Of a stretch of DNA of 59,209 nt, positions 51,551 to 59,209 are shown in pieces. Numbering within the stretch: the first letter of the stretch is position 1; every line of letters begins with the position of its first letter. Position numbers and translations under genes: made by a program. The notes under the pieces are model-generated. The model had not been told where the DNA came from. It was given only the letters and a program-made list of their open reading frames with translations, and ran no database searches. The stretch is from Prevotellaceae bacterium (GTDB lineage Bacteria > Bacteroidota > Bacteroidia > Bacteroidales > Paludibacteraceae): contig JAISVR010000041.1 of assembly GCA_031271465.1 (NCBI GenBank), forward strand, positions 1-59,209, written 5' to 3'.

Positions 51551-53448
51551 TATGATTTTGTTTTAGGATTAAACGCTTTATGAATATTAGAACCTACTGC
51601 AAATAATTTTATAATGGGTTCTATTTCTGGATTTTTCGGTATAGCAAGTTTAAAATCATTACACAAACTAAATGGAATTTTACTATGGTCAACCTGCCGG
51701 ATTATCCTAGTATATGAATCTATTGAACCTGTGGTTTTTTGTGACATTAGTTCAATATATATTTTATGCATTCTATCATTGTCAACTGATTTTAACAACT
51801 CCTTTTCCAATAATGACAAAAGAATTTCGATATCGCTATTATTTAATTTCCCTATAACCTCTTTAGAAACTGTGTTTTGCAATATTGTACCTGAGCCATG
51901 GTCAATGAGTTCTTTGCATAAAGTGCGGATATGTGTTGGAATTAATGACGAACCACTAATGGATTTTCCCAATTGGTCTCTTGAAATCCAAAAATAATCT
52001 CGTAAATCTTTTCCTGAAAGCTTTGGCTCAATCATTAGCCATTTAATTAACTTATCAGAAGCCCAGTTCGTTGAATAGTTATTTTTTATATCTTCCTTTT
52101 TTTCTGTCTGCGCTAATGCTTCCAGCTCCATTAATTCCTTAGGTTCACCGCTTTGAGAATCCTGCCATTCATATATTTTCTTAAATAGACTAAGATTGGA
52201 ATATTCGATAACCATTAACTTGACTAAAATATCGATTCTGAAATTGGGTATTTCTGCAACATCGACTAATCTTTTGCGTAATGTGAAGGTGTTAAGGAAT
52301 CGTTTTATTTGTCTCGGATTTCCATTTAATCCATCAGTTATGATGGAAGATAATGATGCTATTAAAGATACACTTTCACTTAATTTAGTTCTTTCAGCCT
52401 CGGATAACAATCCTTCTATTTCTTGTATATTTCCAAAACCAAAGGCTCCATAGCGATTTGTCTTTCTGCTTTTATAAAACTCATCAAGAATCTTTTGGAA
52501 AGTACTTGGGGATAATTCTTTCTTGCAAAAGAGCAATGTCATATATGTTTCAACTTCTCGGTCAGAAAGCTTAGGAAGGTTATAAGGAACCTGAATTAGT
52601 TTTTCTAAATAGTCACTTACAATTCGTTTGTTTCTACTATCAGGGTCATTTGCATTTTCTATCCCATCAGTCTTATATCTATATTCTATTGCATGTCGTA
52701 CAATTCTTGGGTCTGCTCCAATAACAAATGCTGTTTTTTCAACATTTAGAAACAATTTGATTGCTTCAAGATTTTCTATAATTCTATCTTGTGTGCATCT
52801 GTCTAAATCATCAATAATAACAACTAATTTTTTTATTTCCGATTTGTCAATCATTGCCTTGAAATCATCGCGAAATTCTCGGATTAACGTAGTTTCTTCA
52901 ACATCATTTTTCTTGATAATATCTTTTAAGAAATCTTCTGCTTTATCTCCTGATAATTTCTCCGCTAAATCTTTTGCATTAAACTGAGAAAATTCCTGTA
53001 GCAGAAAGGGAATTAATGAAAGCCCTCCTGTTAGATAAGCAGCGGCTGTTGGCAAAACAACTTTTTTAAATCCCAAGCCTAACACTCTCATCCATTTCAC
53101 TGATTTAAGCAATTTGGCAGGTATCTCTTTTATCTTATCTTTCAGTAGCTTGTGTTCTTTAAACTTTTCTACAATAGATTCTAAAAGTGCCGCCTTTGCA
53201 TCATCATATCCCTCAAATACCCACCCATTAAAGTATAGAACAAGTGTATCATCTTTCAAATCATCTTCATTTTCCCCTTTTAGTTCATCATAGACTATTT
53301 TAAGGATAGAAGATTTTCCGCTTCCCCAGTCTCCGAATACACCAATTGTAACTGGTAAAACAGTATCATCCCTTATCACATCAATGAGTAAGTCTGCATG
53401 TACTTTGAAACCTAATAAGTCTTCTGATGTTTCGTTATCTGACCACAT
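51550..53448 (-). CDS. qatA: QatA: KAP-family P-loop ATPase of the Qat defence system
   Basis: The 632-residue protein has Walker A GDWGSGKSS (residues 39-47) and Walker B LVVIIDDLDRC (208-218). The typical KAP insert between them holds hydrophobic segments (about 120-150, GLGFKKVVLPTAAAYLTGG) that may touch the membrane. LNVEKTAFVIGADPRIV and the GNPRQIKRFLNTF motif follow. It is the first gene of the operon, with a TATCTTTG -7 box 104 bases upstream. Confidence 0.92.
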   Translation of the reverse strand: MWSDNETSEDLLGFKVHADLLIDVIRDDTVLPVTIGVFGDWGSGKSSILKIVYDELKGENEDDLKDDTLVLYFNGWVFEGYDDAKAALLESIVEKFKEHKLLKDKIKEIPAKLLKSVKWMRVLGLGFKKVVLPTAAAYLTGGLSLIPFLLQEFSQFNAKDLAEKLSGDKAEDFLKDIIKKNDVEETTLIREFRDDFKAMIDKSEIKKLVVIIDDLDRCTQDRIIENLEAIKLFLNVEKTAFVIGADPRIVRHAIEYRYKTDGIENANDPDSRNKRIVSDYLEKLIQVPYNLPKLSDREVETYMTLLFCKKELSPSTFQKILDEFYKSRKTNRYGAFGFGNIQEIEGLLSEAERTKLSESVSLIASLSSIITDGLNGNPRQIKRFLNTFTLRKRLVDVAEIPNFRIDILVKLMVIEYSNLSLFKKIYEWQDSQSGEPKELMELEALAQTEKKEDIKNNYSTNWASDKLIKWLMIEPKLSGKDLRDYFWISRDQLGKSISGSSLIPTHIRTLCKELIDHGSGTILQNTVSKEVIGKLNNSDIEILLSLLEKELLKSVDNDRMHKIYIELMSQKTTGSIDSYTRIIRQVDHSKIPFSLCNDFKLAIPKNPEIEPIIKLFAVGSNIHKAFNPKTKS

Positions 53449-53551
53449 ATATTTTAATTTTTAGCAATTTCAACGAATTCACTTTATTTGTATAGATACA
53501 GCTTCCAATAAATCTATTGGGCTTTGTTATCTAAACTATTGCCATTTTTTG

Positions 53552-53559
53552 CAAAGATA
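53552..53559 (-). promoter_or_regulatory. qat operon -7 element
   Basis: TATCTTTG on the minus strand, an exact consensus match, 104 bases upstream of qatA. There is no clear -33 box. Confidence 0.6.
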
Positions 53560-53727
53560 TTGTTTTCTACTTAATTCTATAAAAAAACAAACCAATAGTT
53601 TCTGGCAATTCATTTTCTATTAATTCATTCAATTTGAGCGTAATAAAATTATGTCCGAAAATTCTTGCAATCCTTTCCATTACCAACAAAAATCATCATA
53701 TTTGCATACACAAGAAAACAACATCAC

Positions 53728-54421
53728 ATGAAAATCGTAGTATTTACCGGCGCAGGCATCAGCCGCGAAAGCGGAATCGCCACCTTTCGCGACAGCGACG
53801 GACTATGGGCAAACCACCGCATAGAAGACGTATGCACCCCCCGAAGCGCTGGCTCGCGACAGAAAAGCCGTGATAGACTTCTACAACATGCGCCGCCGTG
53901 AAGTACTGTCAAAACAGCCCAATGCAGCACACCAAGCCTTAGCAACCCTCGAAAAACATTTCGATGTCCAAATAATCACCCAGAATATCGACGACCTACA
54001 CGAACGGGCAGGCAGTACACGAGTAACCCACCTGCACGGCGAAATACGCAAACTCCGCAGCTCCCTCAACGAACAGGCAACAGTCCCTCTCGAAGGCTGG
54101 GAACAGCCATACGACACCCGCCACCCCGACGGTTCCCTGCTGCGCCCCTTTGTCGTCTTTTTCGGCGAAAACGTTCCCATGCTCGAAACAGCCATCCAAA
54201 TAACCCAAAGCGCAGACCTGATGATAGTCGTAGGCACATCCCTCCAAGTCTATCCCGCCGCTTCGCTGGTACACTACCTCCGTCCCGGAACACCCGTATA
54301 TATCATCGACCCCAACACACTCGGTACCCGCCTCGCCAATCTGCACATCATTCGCGAACCCGCATCTGTCGGCGTTCCGCAATTAGCAGAGAAACTGATA
54401 AAAGGAGAAGAAAACAATTGA
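53728..54421 (+). pseudogene. Sir2-family NAD-dependent deacylase, one frameshift
   Basis: The first frame encodes [20 protein letters not shown] and RDSDGLW, the sirtuin NAD site. A run of six C at 53837-53842 shifts it: five C would restore [19 protein letters not shown]. The second frame then carries QNIDDLHERAG, the catalytic HLHGEI, RPFVVFFGENVP and VVGTSLQVYPAA. None of the four zinc-binding cysteines is present, as in zinc-less sirtuins. Otherwise the protein is complete (about 230 residues). The codon choice is visibly richer in C than that of qat. Confidence 0.87.
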
Positions 54422-54542
54422 TTCTATGAAAAAATAACACAATAATTTTCTTCTTTCCGAATTAACATTCCCCAATACTTATCGCATCATAGCCGCATCA
54501 ATCGTTTTTATTCTACGGGCAAAGCTAGTTACGGCTTTAACG

Positions 54543-54620
54543 GACAATCAAGGTCAAGCCTTCGGTTTAGCAAAAAATCTCCACCTGAAGGTAGTATTTT
54601 CCGCTAAAACCTTGACAGTC
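54543..54620. repeat. Interrupted inverted repeat, 78 bp
   Basis: GAC...TCAAGGT...GGTTTAGC on the left (54543-54571) pairs with GCTAAAACCTTGACAGTC on the right (54603-54620), with a loop of about 30 bases that itself holds CCACCTGAAGG. It could fold as one long arm when single-stranded. Confidence 0.6.
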
Positions 54621-54803
54621 CTAAAGCCTCCACCATGCCGCCCTCGAAACAAAAAATGACCGACGCGACGAATGATGCATAAGATATAAAAAAGGTCATC
54701 AAAAACAGGACGGAACAAAGAGCACAGAAACAAAAACTCCCTCCGCTCTGAAATCAACATAGATATAAAGCATCATTTCCCTGTTATACTGATTGAAATA
54801 AAC

Positions 54804-54978
54804 CAGTACAACAATACAACAGTATGACAATACACCAATAAATCAATAGGTACGTACCACAGTATGACAATACAAAAGTACGTCAGTACGAAAGTACCGA
54901 TGTACATATTTACGTCGGTACGTTAGTATATACCAATATATCAACGTCCTAACGTTGTAACGTTGGTACGTGCCAACG
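54804..54978 (+). repeat. Iteron-like repeat block
   Basis: CAGTAyrACAATACA occurs at 54804-54818, 54820-54834 and 54860-54874. The palindrome GGTACGTACC is at 54849-54858. After that come repeated AAGTACG, CGGTACG and AACGTTG units, closing with GTTGGTACGTGCCAAC. Such blocks are common near replication or transfer origins of mobile elements. Confidence 0.75.
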
Positions 54979-55261
54979 ATAAAACTTACCATTTATCTAT
55001 CACTGTATTCTTCCGTTCACCCGTACTATTTACCTGCTGCTATCAATGTTTTTACAGATGGCAGTAACCGGCATTCTATTGGAATCTATTGGCACAGAAC
55101 GATATAACGCAATTTTGAAACCAGCTTTTTAGCTTTGCCCAGAGATAATTTGCTAACAATGAAAAGACAACAAACAGGAAGAATTTCATAGTGGAAATAC
55201 AATACAATTCACTCGAAAGTCAATAACGCTAACACACAGTTACGCGCCACCGACCCAAATA

Positions 55262-55304
55262 CAAAATGCAGCGTAGCAAGTTTATGTTTTGAGTGCATCA
55301 AAAC
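55262..55304 (+). other. Candidate origin of transfer (oriT)
   Basis: A non-coding stretch immediately ahead of mobC contains ATGCAGCGTAGCAAGTTTAT followed by a small hairpin GTTTT-GAGTGCATC-AAAAC (55286-55304). The form recalls Bacteroides mobilisation origins. The exact nick site cannot be read from sequence alone. Confidence 0.5.
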
Positions 55305-55346
55305 GGTGAATTATCCCGCTGGTCTCCATTCAAAACTTGTAAAAAC

Positions 55347-55709
55347 ATGACAAAAAATAAAAAAGGCGGACGCCCCAAACTAAGCCCCGCCGAAAAACTA
55401 AAATACCGCATTGCAGTCAATCTTTGCACAAAAGATTACTACGCCCTCAAAGCCAAAGCCACCCAAGCCGGAATGACCGGCACCGAAGTAGCAAGGCTTG
55501 CCATTATCAATTGTCAAATCCACCAGCGGCTCACCACCGAACAAATGGAATACATACGCCAACTATCCGGTATGGGAAACAACCTCAATCAAATAGCGCG
55601 CAAAGCAAACACCGAAGGCTATACCAATACCCGGAGCGAATACCATTACCTCGCAGACAAAATAGACAAGCTAATCAATCAAATAGAAAATGATAGCCAA
55701 AATAACTAA
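55347..55709 (+). CDS. mobC: Mobilisation protein MobC (relaxosome accessory)
   Basis: The 120-residue basic protein starts MTKNKKGGRPKLSPAEKLKY. It has the ribbon-helix-helix-like YRIAVNLCTKDYYALKAKA and the MobC signature QLSGMGNNLNQIARKANTEG near residues 75-95. It helps the relaxase bind oriT. I chose the ATG at 55347 because conserved sequence starts there. The end overlaps mobA by 20 bases, so the two are co-translated. Confidence 0.9.
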   Translation: MTKNKKGGRPKLSPAEKLKYRIAVNLCTKDYYALKAKATQAGMTGTEVARLAIINCQIHQRLTTEQMEYIRQLSGMGNNLNQIARKANTEGYTNTRSEYHYLADKIDKLINQIENDSQNN

Positions 55710-56625
55710 AGGAAAAAGCTTCAAAGGAGTCACCAACTATGTCCTTGACAACAGCAAGCAAACACAACTGCTCGCCGCCGAAGGCGTCCGGTACAAAAGC
55801 CGTGAATCCATTATCCGCAGTTTTGTAACCCAAACCAAACTAAACCCCAACCTCTCCAAAACAGTCGGGCATATCTCCTTAGACTTCTCGGCACAAGACA
55901 AAGAAAAACTAAACAATACCAAAATTATAGCAATAGCCAAAGAATACATGACAAAAATGGGAATCACCAACACACAGTACATCATCGGTAGACATTACGA
56001 CAAAGAACACCCGCACATACACCTTGTTTTTAACCGGGTAGATAACAACGGCAAAACCATATCCGACCAAAACGACCGTTACCGTAGCGAGAAAATCTGT
56101 AAAGAACTCACCCAAAAACACAACTTGTACTTTGCACAAGGCAAAGAAAATGTAAAAACCCATCGCCTCAAAGAACCCGACAAAACCAAGTACGAAATAT
56201 ACAATACCCTTAAAACAGCCATCCAGAAATCCAAGAACTGGGAAGAACTAAAAAAAGAACTCCAAAAACAACAGATAGAAACAACCTTCAAATACAAAGG
56301 AAACACACAAGAAATACAAGGCGTAACATTTCACAAGAACGGATACACCTTCAATGGCTCCAAGATAGACCGACAGTTTAGTTACAGCAAAATAGACTAC
56401 CAACTGAAACAAAAAGCAAAAGAACAGCAAACACAAAGCAAACAAGAACATCACCCATCACAACACCATACATCAAACACTTCAACACAAGAAAACACCG
56501 GTTCCCTTTTAGGAGGACTATTCGACATACCACCATCAGGAACAGACTATGACCCCGAAGAAGCCGAATATCAATACCAACAAAGACTCAATAAGAAGAA
56601 AAAGAAAAGAAGGCTCAGCCTGTAA
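55690..56625 (+). CDS. mobA: Relaxase/mobilisation nuclease (MobA/VirD2 type)
   Basis: The protein nicks DNA at oriT and leads the strand into the recipient. In 311 residues it has the probable nucleophile Tyr17 (FKGVTNYVLD), GHISLDF (60-66) and the metal-binding histidines in RHYDKEHPHIHLVFNRVDN (His107, His109, His111). The C-terminus is glutamine- and lysine-rich. It is shorter than many relaxases and has no primase or helicase part. No coupling protein or integrase is in the window. Confidence 0.93.
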   Translation: MIAKITKGKSFKGVTNYVLDNSKQTQLLAAEGVRYKSRESIIRSFVTQTKLNPNLSKTVGHISLDFSAQDKEKLNNTKIIAIAKEYMTKMGITNTQYIIGRHYDKEHPHIHLVFNRVDNNGKTISDQNDRYRSEKICKELTQKHNLYFAQGKENVKTHRLKEPDKTKYEIYNTLKTAIQKSKNWEELKKELQKQQIETTFKYKGNTQEIQGVTFHKNGYTFNGSKIDRQFSYSKIDYQLKQKAKEQQTQSKQEHHPSQHHTSNTSTQENTGSLLGGLFDIPPSGTDYDPEEAEYQYQQRLNKKKKKRRLSL

Positions 56626-56661
56626 ATAAATAATTAAAAAAATCAACAAAAATAAATCATC

Positions 56662-57217
56662 ATGGATAAAAACAAAATCGACACCCAAACAGTCTATGAG
56701 ATGTTTGAGGAACTAAGCAAAACGTTGAATAAGCAAAGCAGTACAGCAAGCGAAGCAAACACCAACACAAGTGGATATGACAGCCATAAAAAGCATGATA
56801 GAACAGTTGGAAAACATAATAGAAGAAGTAAAGAAACCAAGCACGATCGAACATCAGCACCGGTACACAATTGACATTGCCTCCAACCGGTTTTTCCTTT
56901 CATGGATAGCGCTGGCTATCATGATACTTGGCTTATGCTGGACAATTGCCAACCAACGGCAAACCATCAAACAATACAAAGAAAGCGATTTAAAGTACCG
57001 ATACATCAAAATGCAGGGACAAACCAACAAAGAAAGCCTTTACCGCTTGGAAAGGCAATTCCAATATGGCGACAGTATCAGGATTATCCGCAAACAGGTA
57101 GAAAAGTATGAGGAATTGGTAAAAGAGCAGGCGGAAAAGCTGGAAAGGGCAAAAAGGGAGAGGGCGGAGGCGGAGAAACTTCATAAACTGAAAGAAAATA
57201 TCAGAAACACGAAATAA
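56662..57217 (+). pseudogene. Mobilisation-associated membrane/coiled-coil protein, frameshifted
   Basis: Frame one (from 56662) encodes MDKNKIDTQTVYEMFEELSK, the usual N-terminus of a small protein found behind mobA in Bacteroidales elements. From about 56770 another frame continues with DMTAIKSMIEQLENIIEEV, a membrane helix (FFLSWIALAIMILGLCWTI) and a long charged coiled coil (IRKQVEKYEELVKEQAEKLE). Together they make about 185 residues. The break is near 56,760-56,775. A start within the second frame could still make a shorter protein of about 148 residues. Confidence 0.75.
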
Positions 57218-57240
57218 AATATCAGAAACACGAAATAAAA
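57195..57240 (+). repeat. Two-copy 21-bp tandem repeat at the mob/dnd junction
   Basis: The 25 bases at 57195-57219 recur exactly at 57216-57240 (period 21, core ATATCAGAAACACGAAATAA). The first copy contains the stop of the mob-associated gene. It could be a small duplication at an insertion or recombination point. Confidence 0.85.
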
Positions 57241-57274
57241 GAGTTTTTACCGACAAAAACTAAAAACAAAGCAG

Positions 57275-57282
57275 TATATTTG
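57275..57282 (+). promoter_or_regulatory. Likely -7 element of the PAPS-like/dndC unit
   Basis: TATATTTG, 21 bases before the ATG at 57304. The -33 box is not clear. Confidence 0.55.
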
Positions 57283-57303
57283 CATCATTTTATAAAGTAA
57301 TAT

Positions 57304-58296
57304 ATGTTCAAAATAACTTGGGATAAAGAAACCGGTGGAGTAAAACTGAATTCTCGTGTAAATGCAGATACACTTGGAATATCTCCTCGTCCTGTTTTCT
57401 TTGAAGAACTTGATTTACTAAAATTAAATGAATTAGGATGGAAGTATCCTAAATGCAAAGAACCGTTATTATGGGCTTGCAACAAGCAGTATTTTTATCA
57501 AGGGAAATTGGTTTTTGAAGTAAAAGGTGCCAATATATATGATACAGCAACTGTGTTTTTACAACCCGAAGCCGAAGATTTGCATTTGAAACCTGTTGAT
57601 GTGGAAGCAATGCTTGAGAACTGCAAAGACGAAATGTTCCTAATTGAGAGCGAGGCTATTGAATTTATAAGAGGTGAATACATAAAATATTCCACTGCTC
57701 GGGAGAGTGTGAAGCAGGTAAAAGCTAACCAATTAGACTACGAAGCCTTGGTGGCAAAAATCGAAAAACAGACCAAACGAAAAATGGCTATAGTTAAGCA
57801 GGACTGTGACAGTTTCGATATTATGCCACTTGACAATGCCAAGCAGGAAGGCAAAAAGACATACCAAACGACCCGAATTGATAAATTTTTAGCTTCATTT
57901 AGCGGAGGGAAGGACAGCCAAGTAGTGCTTGACCTTTGTGTTCGTGCCATTCCACCTTCGGCTTTTGAGGTAATTTATTCCGACACAGGCTACGAACTAC
58001 CCACTTCATTAACACTTTATGAAGAAGTGAAAAATTTCTATAAAAAGAAATTTCCGGAATTGAAGTTCTCCACCGCTCGTAACCACGAAACAGTACTCAA
58101 TTATTGGGACAAAATAGGAACACCTTCAGATACCCACCGTTGGTGTTGCTCTGTGATGAAAACAGCACCTTTGTATCGTATGCTTAAAATTGACGGCACG
58201 AACAAACAAGCCAGAGTAATAACCTTTGATGGTGTGCGTGCAGAAGAAAGCAACCGCCGTAGTGAATACAGAAAAATAAAATATGCTAATATATGA
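57304..58296 (+). CDS. PAPS-reductase-like protein, probably C-terminally truncated
   Basis: The 330-residue protein has an N-terminal domain of about 180 residues that I do not recognise. A PP-loop SGGKDS (200-205) and HRWCCSVMKTAPL (about 278-290), typical of the phosphoadenosine phosphosulfate reductase family, follow. It then stops after GVRAEESNRRSEYRKIKYAN. Relatives, as I recall them, go on past this arginine-rich point with a cysteine-rich domain that is absent here. The stop overlaps the dndC ATG (58293-58296, ATGA). Confidence 0.75.
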   Translation: MFKITWDKETGGVKLNSRVNADTLGISPRPVFFEELDLLKLNELGWKYPKCKEPLLWACNKQYFYQGKLVFEVKGANIYDTATVFLQPEAEDLHLKPVDVEAMLENCKDEMFLIESEAIEFIRGEYIKYSTARESVKQVKANQLDYEALVAKIEKQTKRKMAIVKQDCDSFDIMPLDNAKQEGKKTYQTTRIDKFLASFSGGKDSQVVLDLCVRAIPPSAFEVIYSDTGYELPTSLTLYEEVKNFYKKKFPELKFSTARNHETVLNYWDKIGTPSDTHRWCCSVMKTAPLYRMLKIDGTNKQARVITFDGVRAEESNRRSEYRKIKYANI

Positions 58297-59209
58297 ACAA
58301 ACGCATAACTTACATAATATCAGAACTTAAAGACCAATATTTGATTGACGACAATCTCCGTCCTTGGATTATTGGTTTCAGTGGAGGTAAAGACTCAACG
58401 GCACTTTTACAATTAGTTTGGCTTGCAATAAAACAAATCTCAGAAGAACAGCGTAATAGAGAAATATATGTTGTTTGTAACGACACTTTGGTTGAAAATC
58501 CGATAATACAAGCGTATGTAGATGATATTTTACAAAAAATAGAACAAGCCGCAGTTGAACAAAATTTACCTATAAAAGTGCAGAAAACCATTCCTCGATT
58601 AGAAGATAGTTTTTGGGTAAATGTAGTTGGCAGGGGTTATATTGTGCCAAATAACACATTTCGTTGGTGTACCGACAGAATGAAAATTAAACCCACTTCG
58701 AGGTTTATTACAGAGCAAGTGGCAGAAAATGGAGAAGCTATAATTTTGGTAGGAACGCGCAGAAGCGAAAGTGCAACTCGTGCAAATACGATTAAAAAAC
58801 ACGAAATTAGAGGTAGTCGTTTGACAAAACATCCAAATGAAGCAAACACCTTTGTTTATCCACCAATTAAGGAGTTGATGTTAGAGGAAGTTTGGTATAT
58901 TATAAATACAATGACTTCGCCTTGGGGTGCTGATAATTCAAAATTGTTTGAAATATATGCCAATGCGAGTGCGGATGATTACGAATGTCCTGTGGTGGTA
59001 ACAGACGATAAACATCGCTCTTGTGGACAAAGCCGTTTCGGTTGTTGGACATGTACCGTTGTGAAAGAAGATAAATCACTCACAGCACAAGTTGATAACG
59101 GACAAGAATGGTTGAAACCACTTTTGGATTTACGGAAAAGTATGTTTGACGAGCGTAATGTTTCAGAAAACAGAGAGGAAACAAGGCGAAACGGACAAAA
59201 AGCAGTAAC
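58293..59209 (+). CDS. dndC: DndC: sulfurtransferase of DNA phosphorothioation (partial)
   Basis: DndC, with DndA/IscS, DndD and DndE, replaces a backbone oxygen of DNA by sulfur. 305 codons are visible and the gene runs off the right edge. Features are the PP-loop SGGKDST (residues 30-36), FRWCTDRMKIKP, GTRRSESATRA, and the Cys-rich SCGQSRFGCWTCTVVKEDKS (iron-sulfur ligand region). The rest of the dnd operon is expected to the right. Confidence 0.92.
   Translation, partial: MNKRITYIISELKDQYLIDDNLRPWIIGFSGGKDSTALLQLVWLAIKQISEEQRNREIYVVCNDTLVENPIIQAYVDDILQKIEQAAVEQNLPIKVQKTIPRLEDSFWVNVVGRGYIVPNNTFRWCTDRMKIKPTSRFITEQVAENGEAIILVGTRRSESATRANTIKKHEIRGSRLTKHPNEANTFVYPPIKELMLEEVWYIINTMTSPWGADNSKLFEIYANASADDYECPVVVTDDKHRSCGQSRFGCWTCTVVKEDKSLTAQVDNGQEWLKPLLDLRKSMFDERNVSENREETRRNGQKAV

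Larger units (their letters stand above)
54422..55346. other. Non-coding region upstream of the mobilisation genes
   Basis: No gene is seen. From left to right it contains a long imperfect inverted repeat (54543-54620), a block of short GTAC/CAGTAC repeats (54804-54978), and a probable oriT (55262-55304). Confidence 0.6.

Noticed and set aside
54804-54978. CRISPR-like repeats
   Set aside because: The repeats are short, irregular and palindromic without equal spacers, and lie before mob genes. Iteron-like is a better reading.

Overview
The window looks like a chromosome segment from a member of the order Bacteroidales (phylum Bacteroidota). The evidence is of several kinds. Promoters carry the Bacteroidota -7 element TAnnTTTG instead of sigma70 boxes, and there are almost no Shine-Dalgarno sequences. 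Ribosomal protein S16 has the long Ala/Glu/Lys tail of this phylum. Arginine synthesis uses an N-succinylornithine carbamoyltransferase with Pro90. An RND efflux operon ends in a PG0541-type gene, and a GGGtGRT protein gene is present. I cannot name the family or genus.

Bases 1 to about 38,200 are core chromosome with mostly intact housekeeping genes. In order: the end of a protein built of seven-residue repeats; apbE; a phosphate porin with pstS; rpsP; an lptF/G-type permease; dapA; a solitary pstA; a TetR regulator; the GGGtGRT / iron-sulfur scaffold pair; ung; a cation efflux transporter; an OmpH/Skp chaperone; pepD; a TPR protein; prfC; a lipid kinase; a lipoprotein; tsaD with a solo exosortase; argF' with a DUF4143 ATPase inserted before it; recF; a TolC-MFP-RND-PG0541 efflux operon; asnA; and a LytT/LytS-type two-component pair. 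Gaps between core genes are full of short palindromic repeat families.

At about 38,330-38,390 the sequence changes character. A minus-strand terminator is followed by what looks like the last 15 bases of a tRNA gene, but the rest of the tRNA is missing. I read this as the attachment-site scar at the left edge of an integrated island that runs past the right end of the window. The island holds a HigA-like/AbiEii toxin-antitoxin pair, an orphan HipB-like repressor, a Fic protein with its own operator, a RhuM relic, an acyltransferase / ferredoxin-nitroreductase / lipoprotein cassette, and an RNA ligase with a metallophosphoesterase. These are followed by a complete qatABCD anti-phage operon with a translationally coupled fifth gene (AlbA_2 type, broken), a sirtuin (broken), and a mobilisation module (iteron-like repeats, probable oriT, mobC, mobA and a broken membrane protein). 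Last come a truncated PAPS-reductase-like gene and dndC, which runs off the window.

Several island genes carry single-base frameshifts, three of them at homopolymer runs, while the core genes do not. This is either real decay or phase switching, or local sequencing error. The most noteworthy observations are the tRNA scar, the exact duplication of the argF' start around the ATPase gene, the five-gene Qat operon, the RNA ligase/phosphoesterase pair, the recurring TTTTGTCGAAAA motif, and the in-frame heptapeptide repeat at the left edge.
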